Source: Methylobacterium sp. BTF04 | Lineage (GTDB): Bacteria > Pseudomonadota > Alphaproteobacteria > Rhizobiales > Beijerinckiaceae | Assembly (NCBI RefSeq): GCF_010692745.1 | Contig: NZ_JAAHTB010000028.1 | Coordinates: 1-61,931, forward strand | DNA length: 61,931 nt | Direction of reading: 5' to 3' | Shown: positions 7,634-18,100 of the stretch, piece by piece | Position numbering within the stretch: the stretch's first letter is position 1 | Layout: each line of letters starts with the position of its first letter | Translations under genes and position numbers: made by a program | Notes under the pieces: generated by a model | What the model saw: only the letters and a program-made list of their open reading frames with translations | What the model was told of the DNA's origin: nothing | The model's database searches: none

Positions 7634-8878
7634 TCAGGCGAACATCATCTCGGCCTTGGCGAGCGCCGCGGCGAGAGCATCGACTTCTTCCGTGGTGTTA
7701 TACAGGCCGAATGAGGCGCGACAGGTGGAGGTCGCGCCAAATCGCGTCAGCAGCGGCATGGCGCAGTGCGTGCCCGCGCGCACGGCGACGCCGTAGCGGT
7801 CGATGACGGTGGCGATGTCATGGGCATGCGCGCCCTTCATCTCGAAGGCGATGACACCGCCCTTGCCGCGCGCGGTGCCGATGAGGCGCACCGAATTCAT
7901 CGCGCCGAGACGCTCCTGCGCATAGGCGGTCAAACGCGCCTCGTGGGCCGCGATCTTGTCTCGGCCGACCCCCATCATGAATTCGAGGGCCGCGCCGAGG
8001 CCCACCGCCTCGATGATCGCCGGCGTCCCCGCCTCGAAGCGGTGCGGCGGATCGTTGTAGGTGATCGCATCCTGCGACACGGTCCGGATCATCTCGCCGC
8101 CACCCTGGTAGGGCGGCAGGCGATCGAGCCATTCCTTCTTGCCGTAGAGCACGCCGATGCCGGTTGGCCCATAGACCTTGTGGCCGGTGAAGACGAAGAA
8201 GTCGCAATCCAGCGCCTTCACGTCGATCGGCTGGTGGACCGCGCTCTGTGCCCCGTCGAGCAACACCGGGACGGCGTGGGCATGGGCGATGCGCACGATC
8301 TCGGCCGCCGGCGTCACCGTGCCGAGCACGTTCGACATGTGGGTGATCGCCACCATCTTCGTGCGCGGCGTGAAGAGCTTTTCGTATTCCTCGATGAGGA
8401 AGTTGCCCGCGTCGTCCACCGGCGCCCACTTGATCACCGCGCCGCGCCGCTCGCGCAAGAAGTGCCAGGGCACGATGTTGGAATGGTGCTCCATGATCGA
8501 GAGGATGATCTCGTCCCCCTCCCCGATCTGGCCCATCAACCCCATGGACGAAGCGACGAGGTTGTAGGCTTCCGTCGCGTTGCGGGTGAAGATGATCTCG
8601 TCGGTGGACTCGGCGTTGAGGAACTGGCGCGTGGTTTCGCGCGCGCCCTCGAACCCTTCGGTGGCGGCATTCGCCATGAAGTGCAGGCCGCGATGGACGT
8701 TGGCGTAGCCGGTCTCCATGCAGTTCACCATGGCGTCGATCACCGCCCGCGGCTTCTGCGACGAGGCCGCATTGTCGAGATAGACCAGTGGTTTGCCGTA
8801 GACCGTCTGGGAGAGGATCGGGAACTGGGCCCGGATCGCCTCGACGTCGTAGGGGGCGGATGCGAGAGGTGCGTTCAT
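7634..8878 (-). CDS. sufS: Cysteine desulfurase SufS (class II)
   Basis: PLP enzyme that removes sulfur from L-cysteine as a persulfide for Fe-S cluster assembly. The 414-residue length is typical. The PLP lysine lies in FTGHKVYGPTG, the cofactor-binding DGAQSAVHQPIDV block precedes it, and the active-site cysteine is in VRAGTHCAMPLL near residue 370, as expected for class II enzymes. NVHRGLHFMAN and NIVPWH are also standard SufS motifs. Within the SUF operon it follows sufD but is separated by a 216-base gap holding an inverted repeat and a strong hairpin, unlike the tight spacing elsewhere. Confidence 0.96.
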   Translation of the reverse strand: MNAPLASAPYDVEAIRAQFPILSQTVYGKPLVYLDNAASSQKPRAVIDAMVNCMETGYANVHRGLHFMANAATEGFEGARETTRQFLNAESTDEIIFTRNATEAYNLVASSMGLMGQIGEGDEIILSIMEHHSNIVPWHFLRERRGAVIKWAPVDDAGNFLIEEYEKLFTPRTKMVAITHMSNVLGTVTPAAEIVRIAHAHAVPVLLDGAQSAVHQPIDVKALDCDFFVFTGHKVYGPTGIGVLYGKKEWLDRLPPYQGGGEMIRTVSQDAITYNDPPHRFEAGTPAIIEAVGLGAALEFMMGVGRDKIAAHEARLTAYAQERLGAMNSVRLIGTARGKGGVIAFEMKGAHAHDIATVIDRYGVAVRAGTHCAMPLLTRFGATSTCRASFGLYNTTEEVDALAAALAKAEMMFA

Positions 8879-8923
8879 ATCTCGACTTTCCAGCGTAGGG
8901 GCAAAGGCCGGACCCTTTCACCA

Positions 8924-9034
8924 CCTCATCCTGAGGTGCTGCGAAGCAGCCTCGAAGGAGGGCTCCAGGGCCCGCCACGCGAACGGAAGTCCTCCTTCGA
9001 GGCCTCCGCTACGCTCCGGCACCTCAGGATGAGG
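8924..9034. repeat. Large imperfect palindromic intergenic repeat between sufD and sufS
   Basis: Outer arms CCTCATCCTGAGGTGC (8924-8939) and GCACCTCAGGATGAGG (9019-9034) are perfect 16-base complements. Inner arms CCTCGAAGGAGG (8950-8961) and CCTCCTTCGAGG (8991-9002) also pair perfectly. The outer arm contains its own short palindrome (CCTCATCCTGAGG). This is the type of palindromic element scattered between genes in Rhizobiales. In RNA it would form a long branched hairpin within the suf transcript. Confidence 0.9.
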
Positions 9035-9055
9035 TTGCGGATTGGACAGGACCTA

Positions 9056-9086
9056 AGAGCCGGCCTCGTGTCGAGGCCGGCTCTTT
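9056..9086. terminator. Strong hairpin just after sufD
   Basis: A perfect 13-base stem (AGAGCCGGCCTCG / CGAGGCCGGCTCT) with a 3-base loop lies 9 bases beyond the sufD stop codon. Read on the minus strand it is followed by only TT, so termination there may be partial. On the plus strand TTTG follows. It could reduce read-through into sufS-sufT-sufA or stabilise the sufBCD message. Confidence 0.65.
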
Positions 9087-9094
9087 GTTGTCGT

Positions 9095-10417
9095 TCAGCC
9101 GCGCGCCTTGAGCCAAGCCTCGACGCTGCCGATCAGCGCCTCGCGCGCGCCTTCGTGGCTGACCGCCTCAATAGCCGCGCCAAGGAAGGCCTGAACCAGC
9201 AGGCTCTCGGCTTCCGCTTTCGGCAGGCCGCGTTGCATCAGGTAGAACAGGAGGTCGTCGTCGAGGGCGCCGCAGGTGGCGCCGTGGCCGCAGGCGACGT
9301 CGTCGGCGAAGATCTCCAGTTCGGGCTTGTTCATCATCTGGCCCTCGTCGGACAGGATGAGGCAGGCCGACATCATCTTACCGTCGGTCTGCTGGGCCGC
9401 CTGCTGGACGATGATCTTGCCCTGGAACACGCCGGTGGCAGCGCCGTCGACCACAGTCTTGAATAGCTCGCGGCTCACTCCGCCGGTGGCGGCATGGTCG
9501 GCCAGGAACGTGGTGTCGGCGAGCTGCTTGCCGTTCAGCATGGCTGCGCCATTGACCACCGCATTGGCGTCGGCGCCGGCGAAATTCAGGTAGACCTGAT
9601 GCCGCGACAGAACCGCGCCAACGACCACGTTGACGGTCTCGATGGCCGATTTCGCGCCGAGGCGGGCCGAGAGCGTCGACAGGGCCACGGCCTCGCGGCC
9701 TTCCGCGTTGAGGCGGGCGTGGCGGAAGGTGGCGTGATCGCCGATCACCACGTCGAGCGCGTCGTTGGGCTGGTAGGCGACGCCGTCCGGCCCCTCATGG
9801 GTTTCCAGGATGGTCGCCTCGGCGCCCTCCTCCAGCACGACCAGGACCCGCGTGGCGGTGGAGAACGCCTCGGTGCCGGCGCCGACGAAGCGCAGGTGGA
9901 TCGGGGTCTCGACCTTGGCGCCCGCCGCCACGGTGATCACCGCGCCGTCCGCCAGGAAGGCGGTGTTGAGCTGGTAGATCGGGTTCTCGGCAGCCTGCCG
10001 CACCGGCGTCAGGTGGGCGAGGAGCGGGCTGGCCTTGGTCATCGCTTCGTTCAGCGGCGTCACGGTGATGCCGGCCGGGATGCGGCCGAGGTCGGACGCC
10101 TCGGTGATCAAGTGACCGTTGACGAAGTTGAGGCGCACTGCCTCGATCTCCGAAAAGCCCTTGGCGGCCGCAAGGGCCGCCGTGGCGATCTCCGACGACG
10201 GCATCTCGGCGGGGTGGGCCGCATCCCGGAACGCCGTGCGCAGATCGGTGTACTTGAACGCCTCGACGCGGCGGGTCGGCAGGCCGACCGCCTCGAAATA
10301 GCGGAACGCCTCCTCGCGGGCGATGGACACGCCCGTGGGGTATTTCATCTTCGTGGCTTCGAAGAGCTTGGTCAGGCCGGTCTCGGCCGCCGTACGGAGC
10401 GGGGTGATCTCGGCCAT
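9095..10417 (-). CDS. sufD: Fe-S cluster scaffold subunit SufD
   Basis: SufD forms the SufBC2D scaffold with SufB and SufC and assists iron entry. The 440-residue protein has the SufB/SufD beta-helix core in its C-terminal half, with the conserved block HGATCGALDDDLLFYLMQRGL including the histidine expected at the SufB-SufD interface. LILSDEGQMMNKPELEIFADDVACGHG is the family hallmark. The N-terminal region (residues 1-120) is the usual variable helical part. It starts only 2 bases after the sufC stop. Confidence 0.95.
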   Translation of the reverse strand: MAEITPLRTAAETGLTKLFEATKMKYPTGVSIAREEAFRYFEAVGLPTRRVEAFKYTDLRTAFRDAAHPAEMPSSEIATAALAAAKGFSEIEAVRLNFVNGHLITEASDLGRIPAGITVTPLNEAMTKASPLLAHLTPVRQAAENPIYQLNTAFLADGAVITVAAGAKVETPIHLRFVGAGTEAFSTATRVLVVLEEGAEATILETHEGPDGVAYQPNDALDVVIGDHATFRHARLNAEGREAVALSTLSARLGAKSAIETVNVVVGAVLSRHQVYLNFAGADANAVVNGAAMLNGKQLADTTFLADHAATGGVSRELFKTVVDGAATGVFQGKIIVQQAAQQTDGKMMSACLILSDEGQMMNKPELEIFADDVACGHGATCGALDDDLLFYLMQRGLPKAEAESLLVQAFLGAAIEAVSHEGAREALIGSVEAWLKARG

Positions 10418-10419
10418 GA

Positions 10420-11172
10420 TCAGGCGGCCTCGCCCGTGCGGTACTCGGCGTAGCCCGAGGCCTCGAGCGCCTTGGCGAGGTCCTTGTCGCCGGACTTCAC
10501 GATCCGACCCTGCGACATCACGTGGACCACGTCCGGCACGATGTAGTCGAGCAGGCGCTGATAGTGGGTGATGACGAGGAACGAGCGGCCTTTCGCGCGC
10601 AGCGCGTTCACGCCCTCGGAGACAATGCGCAGGGCATCGATGTCGAGGCCGGAATCGGTCTCGTCGAGGACACAGAACTTGGGCTCCAGCAGGGCCATCT
10701 GCAGGATCTCCATGCGCTTCTTCTCACCGCCGGAGAACCCGACATTGAGGGCGCGCCGGAGCATCTCCTTGTTGATTTCGAGCTTCTCGGCCGCGCCGTT
10801 CACCTTGCGGATGAAGTCGGGGGTCGAGAGCTCGCCCTCGCCGCGGGCCCGGCGCTGGGCGTTCAGGGTCGCCTTGAGGAACGTCATGGTGCCGACGCCC
10901 GGGATCTCCAGCGGATACTGGAACGCCAGGAACACGCCGCTCGCGGCGCGCTCGTCCGGGCTCATCTCGAGGATGTCGACGCCGTCGAGCAGGATTTCAC
11001 CGTCGAGGACCTCGTAATCCGCCTTGCCGGCGATGACGTAGGACAGGGTCGACTTGCCCGAGCCGTTCGGACCCATGATGGCGGCGACTTCGCCGTCGTT
11101 CACGGTGAGGTTGAGGCCGTTGAGGATCTGCTTGTCCTCGATGGCGACCGTGAGATTCTTGATTTCGATCAT
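10420..11172 (-). CDS. sufC: SUF ATPase SufC
   Basis: ABC-type ATPase that drives conformational change in SufB-SufD. The 250-residue length fits the family. Walker A is GPNGSGKST (residues about 34-42), the signature is [11 protein letters not shown], and Walker B is [16 protein letters not shown], containing the DETDSGLD typical of SufC rather than the DEPT of transporters. [12 protein letters not shown] holds the switch histidine. It follows sufB after a 192-base gap that contains a composite palindromic repeat. Confidence 0.97.
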   Translation of the reverse strand: MIEIKNLTVAIEDKQILNGLNLTVNDGEVAAIMGPNGSGKSTLSYVIAGKADYEVLDGEILLDGVDILEMSPDERAASGVFLAFQYPLEIPGVGTMTFLKATLNAQRRARGEGELSTPDFIRKVNGAAEKLEINKEMLRRALNVGFSGGEKKRMEILQMALLEPKFCVLDETDSGLDIDALRIVSEGVNALRAKGRSFLVITHYQRLLDYIVPDVVHVMSQGRIVKSGDKDLAKALEASGYAEYRTGEAA

Positions 11173-11211
11173 TGCAGTGTCGTCCGTTCTTCAAAATTTG
11201 AAACGCGAAGC

Positions 11212-11341
11212 CACCCTCCGCCCTGTGCGGCGGAGGGAGCCTGCGGAGTAGGCGAGAGGGGATAGCGGCCTCTTCGGGCCCGGCGCTCCCCTCTCCCGAC
11301 CCGCATTCGCGGGCCACCCTCTCCCGCAGCGGGGAGAGGGG
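11212..11341. repeat. Composite palindromic intergenic repeat, copy 1 (sufB-sufC gap)
   Basis: About 130 bases built from nested hairpins: CCCTCCGCC / GGCGGAGGG at the left, GAGAGGGG pairing with CCCTCTC across the centre, CCCGCATTCGCGGG, and CCCTCTCC / GGGGAGAGGG at the right. The same left-hairpin, GCGCTCCCCTCTCCCG core, right-hairpin order occurs at 43220-43358 and 55940-56073. It lies entirely between two coding regions of the suf operon. Confidence 0.85.
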
Positions 11342-11364
11342 CTATGTCGGCTGTCGATCTCGCC

Positions 11365-12834
<1,470 letters not shown>

Positions 12835-12906
12835 TGAACGTCTCCTGGCCATCCCGGCGTCAAGGGCCGGGGGTTTTCGCGAGAAAATGGATTGGGCGGG
12901 CAGCCG

Positions 12907-14067
12907 TCAGGCCGCCTGCCCTCGTCGTTGATATAGGGTCACCACGAGGCGTTCGCAGGCGGCGAAGAGGCGCGCGCCATCGCTTTCCACGCTGTTCCAC
13001 CCGAAGCTGACGCGCAGCGCCCCTGCGGCCACAGCAGGGCTGACGCCCATGGCCGCGAGGACGGGGGACCGCGCGACCTTGCCGGAGGCACAGGCCGAAC
13101 CGGACGAGACCGCGATGCCGGCAAGATCCAACGCCATGACGGCGGTGGGGGCATCGAGCCCCGGGATCGCGAAGCTGAGCGTATTCGGCAGGCGCGGAGC
13201 GCCGTCGCCGAATACCACCAGGTCGGGGGCGAGACTGCGAAGCCGCGCTTCGATCGCATCGCGCTGGCGCGCATCCACCGCGGGCAGATGCGCCAGGGCG
13301 ATCTCCGCCGCGACGCCCATGCCGACGAGGCCGGGCAGGTTTTCGGTGCCGCAGCGCAGCCGTCCCTCCTGACCGCCCCCGCGGACGAAGGCCGTACCGA
13401 GACTGACGCCCTCGGCGAGCACCAGCGCGCCGACGCCCTTCGGCGCGGCGAACTTGTGCCCCGAGAGGGTCAGCGCATCGAGGCCGAGGCCGGCGAAATC
13501 GAGCGGTACCTTGCCCACCGCCTGGACCGCATCGCTGTGGACCAGCGCGCGGCCATGCGCATGCGCCAGACCGACGATCTCGGCCAGAGGCTGAATCACC
13601 CCGGTCTCGTTGTTGGCGGCATGGACCGAGATCAGCACGCCCGCATCCGCGTGCCGGTCGAGGAGGTGTCGCAGGGCTTCCAGATCGATCAGGCCGGCCG
13701 CATCCACCGGGATCACGTCCACGGCATCCGCGGCGAAGCGGTGACCGGCCGACACGCAGGGATGCTCGGTCGCGCCGATCAGGAGCCGGGTCACCGGCGG
13801 CATTCCGGTTTTCGTGAGGGCGCCGGATAGCACCGCGTTGGCGGCCTCGGTGCCACCGCTGGTGAAGATCACCCGGCCGGCCCCGATCCCGACGAGGCGC
13901 CCGATCCGATCGCGTGCGGTCTCCAGCGCCGACCGTGCCGCACGCCCCTCGGCATGGACCGAAGACGGGTTGCCCGGCAGCAGCAACGCGCACGCCACGG
14001 CCTCCACGACCTCGGGACGAACCGGGGAGGTGGCGTTGTGGTCGAGATAGGCGCGGGGCGAAGTCAT
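12907..14067 (-). CDS. Cysteine desulfurase, IscS/NifS-like (class I), first gene of the SUF operon
   Basis: A 386-residue PLP cysteine desulfurase. YLDHNAT at residues 7-13, TSGGTEANA-like binding loop (FTSGGTEAANAV), HSDAVQAVGK, the PLP lysine in LSGHKFAAPKG and the active cysteine in VSSGSACASG identify class I. Alphaproteobacterial SUF operons commonly begin with such an enzyme in addition to SufS, so two sulfur donors are encoded here. The probable iron-control boxes at 14218-14253 lie 151-186 bases upstream. Which desulfurase is the main donor cannot be told from sequence. Confidence 0.93.
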   Translation of the reverse strand: MTSPRAYLDHNATSPVRPEVVEAVACALLLPGNPSSVHAEGRAARSALETARDRIGRLVGIGAGRVIFTSGGTEAANAVLSGALTKTGMPPVTRLLIGATEHPCVSAGHRFAADAVDVIPVDAAGLIDLEALRHLLDRHADAGVLISVHAANNETGVIQPLAEIVGLAHAHGRALVHSDAVQAVGKVPLDFAGLGLDALTLSGHKFAAPKGVGALVLAEGVSLGTAFVRGGGQEGRLRCGTENLPGLVGMGVAAEIALAHLPAVDARQRDAIEARLRSLAPDLVVFGDGAPRLPNTLSFAIPGLDAPTAVMALDLAGIAVSSGSACASGKVARSPVLAAMGVSPAVAAGALRVSFGWNSVESDGARLFAACERLVVTLYQRRGQAA

Positions 14068-14217
14068 GCGTGAAAAACCACTTGGCGCGTCAAGGTCGAA
14101 GTCGACAATTCCTTGCTTTTGCCCCCCACGATCATGCTAAGGCGCGGGCACGATACGTGTTCCGACAGCCCGTCGTGCAGGGAATCGCCGATCCGAAGTC
14201 TGCTCGAACCGCGGTAG

Positions 14218-14253
14218 CTTAGAACGATTCTAGTCAACTAGAATTGTTCTAAG
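14218..14253. promoter_or_regulatory. Twin Irr-type iron-control boxes upstream of the SUF operon
   Basis: The 36-base inverted repeat has arms CTTAGAACGATTCTAGT (14218-14234) and ACTAGAATTGTTCTAAG (14237-14253), complementary except for one position. Each arm is itself near-palindromic, of the form TTAGAA-N3-TTCTAG and CTAGAA-N3-TTCTAA, resembling the iron control element bound by Irr in Rhizobiales. The two centres are 19 bases apart, about two helical turns. The site lies between the SUF operon and the divergent hydrolase, so it could control either or both. Confidence 0.7.
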
Positions 14254-14352
14254 AGCGCTTTTAGGTTCGTTGCCGGGCGAGTCAAGGCGCAGGGGCGGCC
14301 TTGTTCGGGTTCGGTTCGCCCCGCGCGACGCCCAGGAGTTTCGAAAGACACC

Positions 14353-15012
14353 ATGCCCGAAGTCATCTTCACCGGCCCGGCCGGCCGTCTCGAGGGACGC
14401 TATCAGGCCCCCAAGAAGAAGGGCGCACCGATCGCGATCGTGCTCCACCCGCACCCCCAGTTCGGCGGCACGATGAACAATCAGATCGTGTACAATCTTT
14501 TCTACACCTTCGCCAACCGGGGCTTCGCCGCGTTGCGCTTCAACTTCCGCGGCGTCGGCCGCAGCCAGGGGGCGTTCGACCACGGAACCGGCGAGCTTTC
14601 GGACGCCGCATCGGCCCTCGACTGGGTCCAGTCGGTCAATCCCGAGGCGCGGGCCTGCTGGATCGCCGGCGTCTCGTTCGGCTCGTGGATCGGGATGCAG
14701 CTTCTGATGCGGCGCCCCGAGATCGAAGGTTTCATCTCCATCGCGGCGATGGCCAACCGCTACGACTTCACCTTCCTGGCCCCCTGCCCGTCCTCCGGCC
14801 TGTTCGTGCACGGCTCCGAGGATCGTGTCGCCCCGGCCCGCGAGGTGATGCCGGTGATCGAGAAGGTGAAGACTCAGAAGGGCGTCATCATCGAGCACCA
14901 GATGGTCGAGGGCGCCAACCACTTCTTCGACGGCAAGGTCCCCGAACTGACCCAGACGGTGGACACCTACCTCGACAAGCGACTCGGCACGAAGGAACAG
15001 ACGAACGGCTGA
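14353..15012 (+). CDS. Alpha/beta hydrolase of the COG2945 type
   Basis: A 219-residue hydrolase with nucleophile S108 in the elbow GVSFGSW, an oxyanion-region LHPHPQFGGTMNN (31-43), the acid in VHGSEDRVAP and the catalytic histidine in EGANHFFDG. There is no signal peptide, so it is cytoplasmic. The substrate is unknown; relatives are described as CocE/NonD-like or dienelactone-hydrolase-like esterases. It is divergent from the SUF operon and shares the intergenic region with the twin iron boxes, hinting at joint iron control (inference). A hairpin terminator follows. Confidence 0.85.
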   Translation: MPEVIFTGPAGRLEGRYQAPKKKGAPIAIVLHPHPQFGGTMNNQIVYNLFYTFANRGFAALRFNFRGVGRSQGAFDHGTGELSDAASALDWVQSVNPEARACWIAGVSFGSWIGMQLLMRRPEIEGFISIAAMANRYDFTFLAPCPSSGLFVHGSEDRVAPAREVMPVIEKVKTQKGVIIEHQMVEGANHFFDGKVPELTQTVDTYLDKRLGTKEQTNG

Positions 15013-15041
15013 GGCATCGTCCGCGGTGCAGGGATAAGAGG

Positions 15042-15079
15042 AAGGTCGGTCGCCGCTGAACGTGCGACCGGCCTTTTTA
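15042..15079 (+). terminator. Rho-independent terminator after the alpha/beta hydrolase
   Basis: Arms AAGGTCGGTCGC (15042-15053) and GCGACCGGCCTT (15064-15075) form a 12-base stem with one G-T wobble, followed by TTTTT overlapping the stem end. It also faces the 3' end of the large synthetase gene on the other strand. Confidence 0.8.
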
Positions 15080-15102
15080 ATTGGGGCAGTGTGCCTGTCG
15101 GC

Positions 15103-18100
15103 TCAGGCGACCGCTTTTTTCGCCGCGTGGACCACCGGCACCGCCGGCGCGCCCTCCCATTCCGAATGCGGCGGGATCGACTCGCCCTTCATCACGATGG
15201 TGAGCGGCCGCAGGCGGGCATAGTCGCCGACCTTGGTGTCGTACAGCACCGTCGAGAACGCGCCCACCGAGACGCCCTTGCCCACCGTGACCCGGCCGAC
15301 CTTCATGATCCGGTCCTCGTAGAGGTGGGTCTGCAGCGCCGAGGTGCGGTTGATGGTCGAAAAGTCGCCGATGGTGACGCAGTCGAATTCGGTGATGTCG
15401 GTGGTGAGCATGCACACGCCCTGGCCGATCTTCACCCCGAGCAGCCGCAGCATCCACGGCAGGAACGGCGTCCCGACGAGGTGCTCGAGCAGGACCTTGC
15501 CGGCGAGACCCCAATACAGCACCGCCACGGCTTCCGTCCGCATGGCCCACCACGACCACATCGGCTGCATGCCGGGCTTGTAGACGCCCATCAGCAGCCA
15601 TTTCACCGCGATCACCGTGAAGGACTGGATGAAGGCGATGCCGACGCTGACCGCGACGAAGCTGATCGCCAGCCCGGTCCAGTCCTCCGCCAGGATGGCG
15701 GGGTAGAAGTAGAAGTCGATGGCGGTGATCGCCAGGGTGATGAACAGCATCGGCGAGAACGAGGTCGAGAACGCCTCGAAGATGCCGCGCCGGAGCTTGG
15801 GGCCGATGCCCGGCTCGTAGGTCTGGGCGTTGGAGCCGAGATCGACTTTCTGCCGCGAGGGCAGCTTGATCGGCGGCGAGCCGAACCAGGTGTCGCCCGG
15901 TGCCATCAAGGCGTTGGCGGGAGGCTTCGACTTGATGCCGATCAGCACGTCGTCGGGGATCACCGCGCCCGGCGGCACCACCGCGTCGTTGCCGACGAAG
16001 ACGCGGGCGCCGGTGCGGACCTCGTGCATCTCCATCCAGCCGCGGCGGATTTCCTCCTCGCCGAACACCACCTCGTCGGCGATGAAGTTGCGCGCGCCGA
16101 TATCGGCCAGATCGTAGCGACCGCCGAGGTTGGTGGAAATCTCGGCGCCCTGCCCCATCCGAGCGCCCATCAGCCGGTACCACGCCCGCATGTAGACGGT
16201 GGCGAACAGCGAGGAGAGCGTCTCCAGCGTCACCTCGGCCGCCAGCGCCACCGCCCATTTGCGCAGGTAGAAGCCGCTGTGGATCGAGTGCGTGCCAGAG
16301 GAGACCCGCGGTAGCACCGCCCAGCGGATGCCGGCGATGAGCATCACCGTGCCCGCCGTCATCAGCATGGCGGTGGGCCAGGTCAGCATCGGCAGGTACC
16401 AATGGTAGTCGATGTCGGTGAGGTCGCCGAGCGAATCGCTGAGCTGGTCGAAGATGTAGAAGGCCGGGAAGATCGGCAGCAGGCCGATGGCCGGGATCGC
16501 CGCGAGCAGGAAGGCGTACATCGTCGCGAATGCCAGGCGGCGGCGCGGCGAGACCGGCGCGGGCGCCGGCAGGTCGGCGGGGTCGACATCGCCGACCTTG
16601 CGTCCGGGCGAGCCGTCCCAGGCTTCCGCCCGCCCCACCACCGTGCCGGTGGGGATCGTGGTCAGGTCGGCGATCTCCGCGTGGTCGCCGATCACCGTAT
16701 CCGGCCCGATGACGCAGGACGCGCCGATGGCGACATCCGCGCCGATGGAGACGGTGCCGATGATGAGCTCATCGCCCACCACCTCGGCATTGGCGATGAC
16801 GAGGCGGCCGCCGAGCGAGGCTCCCGCTCCCACGCTGAGGAGGTCGGGAGCCCCCACCTCCACGTCCGAGATCAGTGCGTCGTCGCCGATCTTGGCGCCG
16901 AGCAGGCGAAGGTAGAACACGATCGCGGGCGAGCCCTGGAGCCACTTGATGTGGACCAGGGGGGTGAGGCGCTGCGCCAGCCACCAGCGGTAATAATAGA
17001 CGCCCCAGAGCGGATAGCGTCCGGGCTTGGTCCGGCCGAGGATCAGCCACTTGGCCGCCACCGCGATGGCCGCCGTGACCGCGTTGATGCCGATATAGAC
17101 CAGCAGCAGGACCGCGAGTTCTCCGAAGAAGCCGAGGCCGCCGCCGGTGAGCAGCAGGTAGGTGACGAAGATGCCGAGCCATTGCGCGGTGGCGAGCGCG
17201 ATGACGAAGGGCAGCACCGCGGCCTGCGCCAATCCGCACAGGAACCGGCGCTGGAGCGACGGGGCGGTGAAGCTGAGGTCGCGTACCGCCATCTGCGTGC
17301 CAGCCCCGCCGGTGCGTTCGATGAGGGCCTCGGCCATCGCCCGCAGGGTGCGGCGGCCGTAGACGTCCTGCAGGGTGATGGCGGCGAGGGCCGGCGCCTC
17401 GCGCACGGCCCCGACGAAGCGGGCGGCGAGCAGCGAATGACCGCCGAGATCGGTGAAGAAGTCGGCCTCGAACGGGATCGCCTGGGCGCCGAACACCTGG
17501 TTCGCGGCCGCGAGGAGCGCGGCCTCGGTCTCGTTGGCCGGCGGCTCCTGCTCGCCCGTCGTGTCGGCCACCGTGAGGGTGGCGGCGCGCAGGGCCTTGC
17601 GGTCGACCTTGCCCGAGGTTAGGCGCGGCAGCACCTCGGCGATCTCGAAATGACCCGGCACCATGTAGGGCGGCATCTGTTCGGCCAGGGTGTGGCGGAG
17701 GCCGGCCTTGTCGATGGTGGTGCCGCGCTCCGGCACCAGGAAGGCGACGAGGCGGTCGACGCCGTCGTCCTGGCGCAGCACCACCGCCGCCTGGTTGATG
17801 CCAGGCAGGATCTGGATGCGGGATTCGATCTCGCCGAGTTCCACCCGGAAGCCGCGGATCTTGACCTGATCGTCGATGCGGCCGTGGAACAGGATGTTGC
17901 CGGCCTCATCGAGCAACACCGCGTCGCCCGAGCGGTAGAGGATCGGGTCGCTGCCATCCGATTCATACGGGTTGGCGATGAACTTTTCCGCCGTCAGGTC
18001 CGGGCGCTGGAGGTAGCCCTTGGCGATTCCGGGACCACCGATGAGCAACTCGCCCTGCTGGCCTGGGCCGAGCAAGGCGAGGGTCTCGCCGGCGACATAG

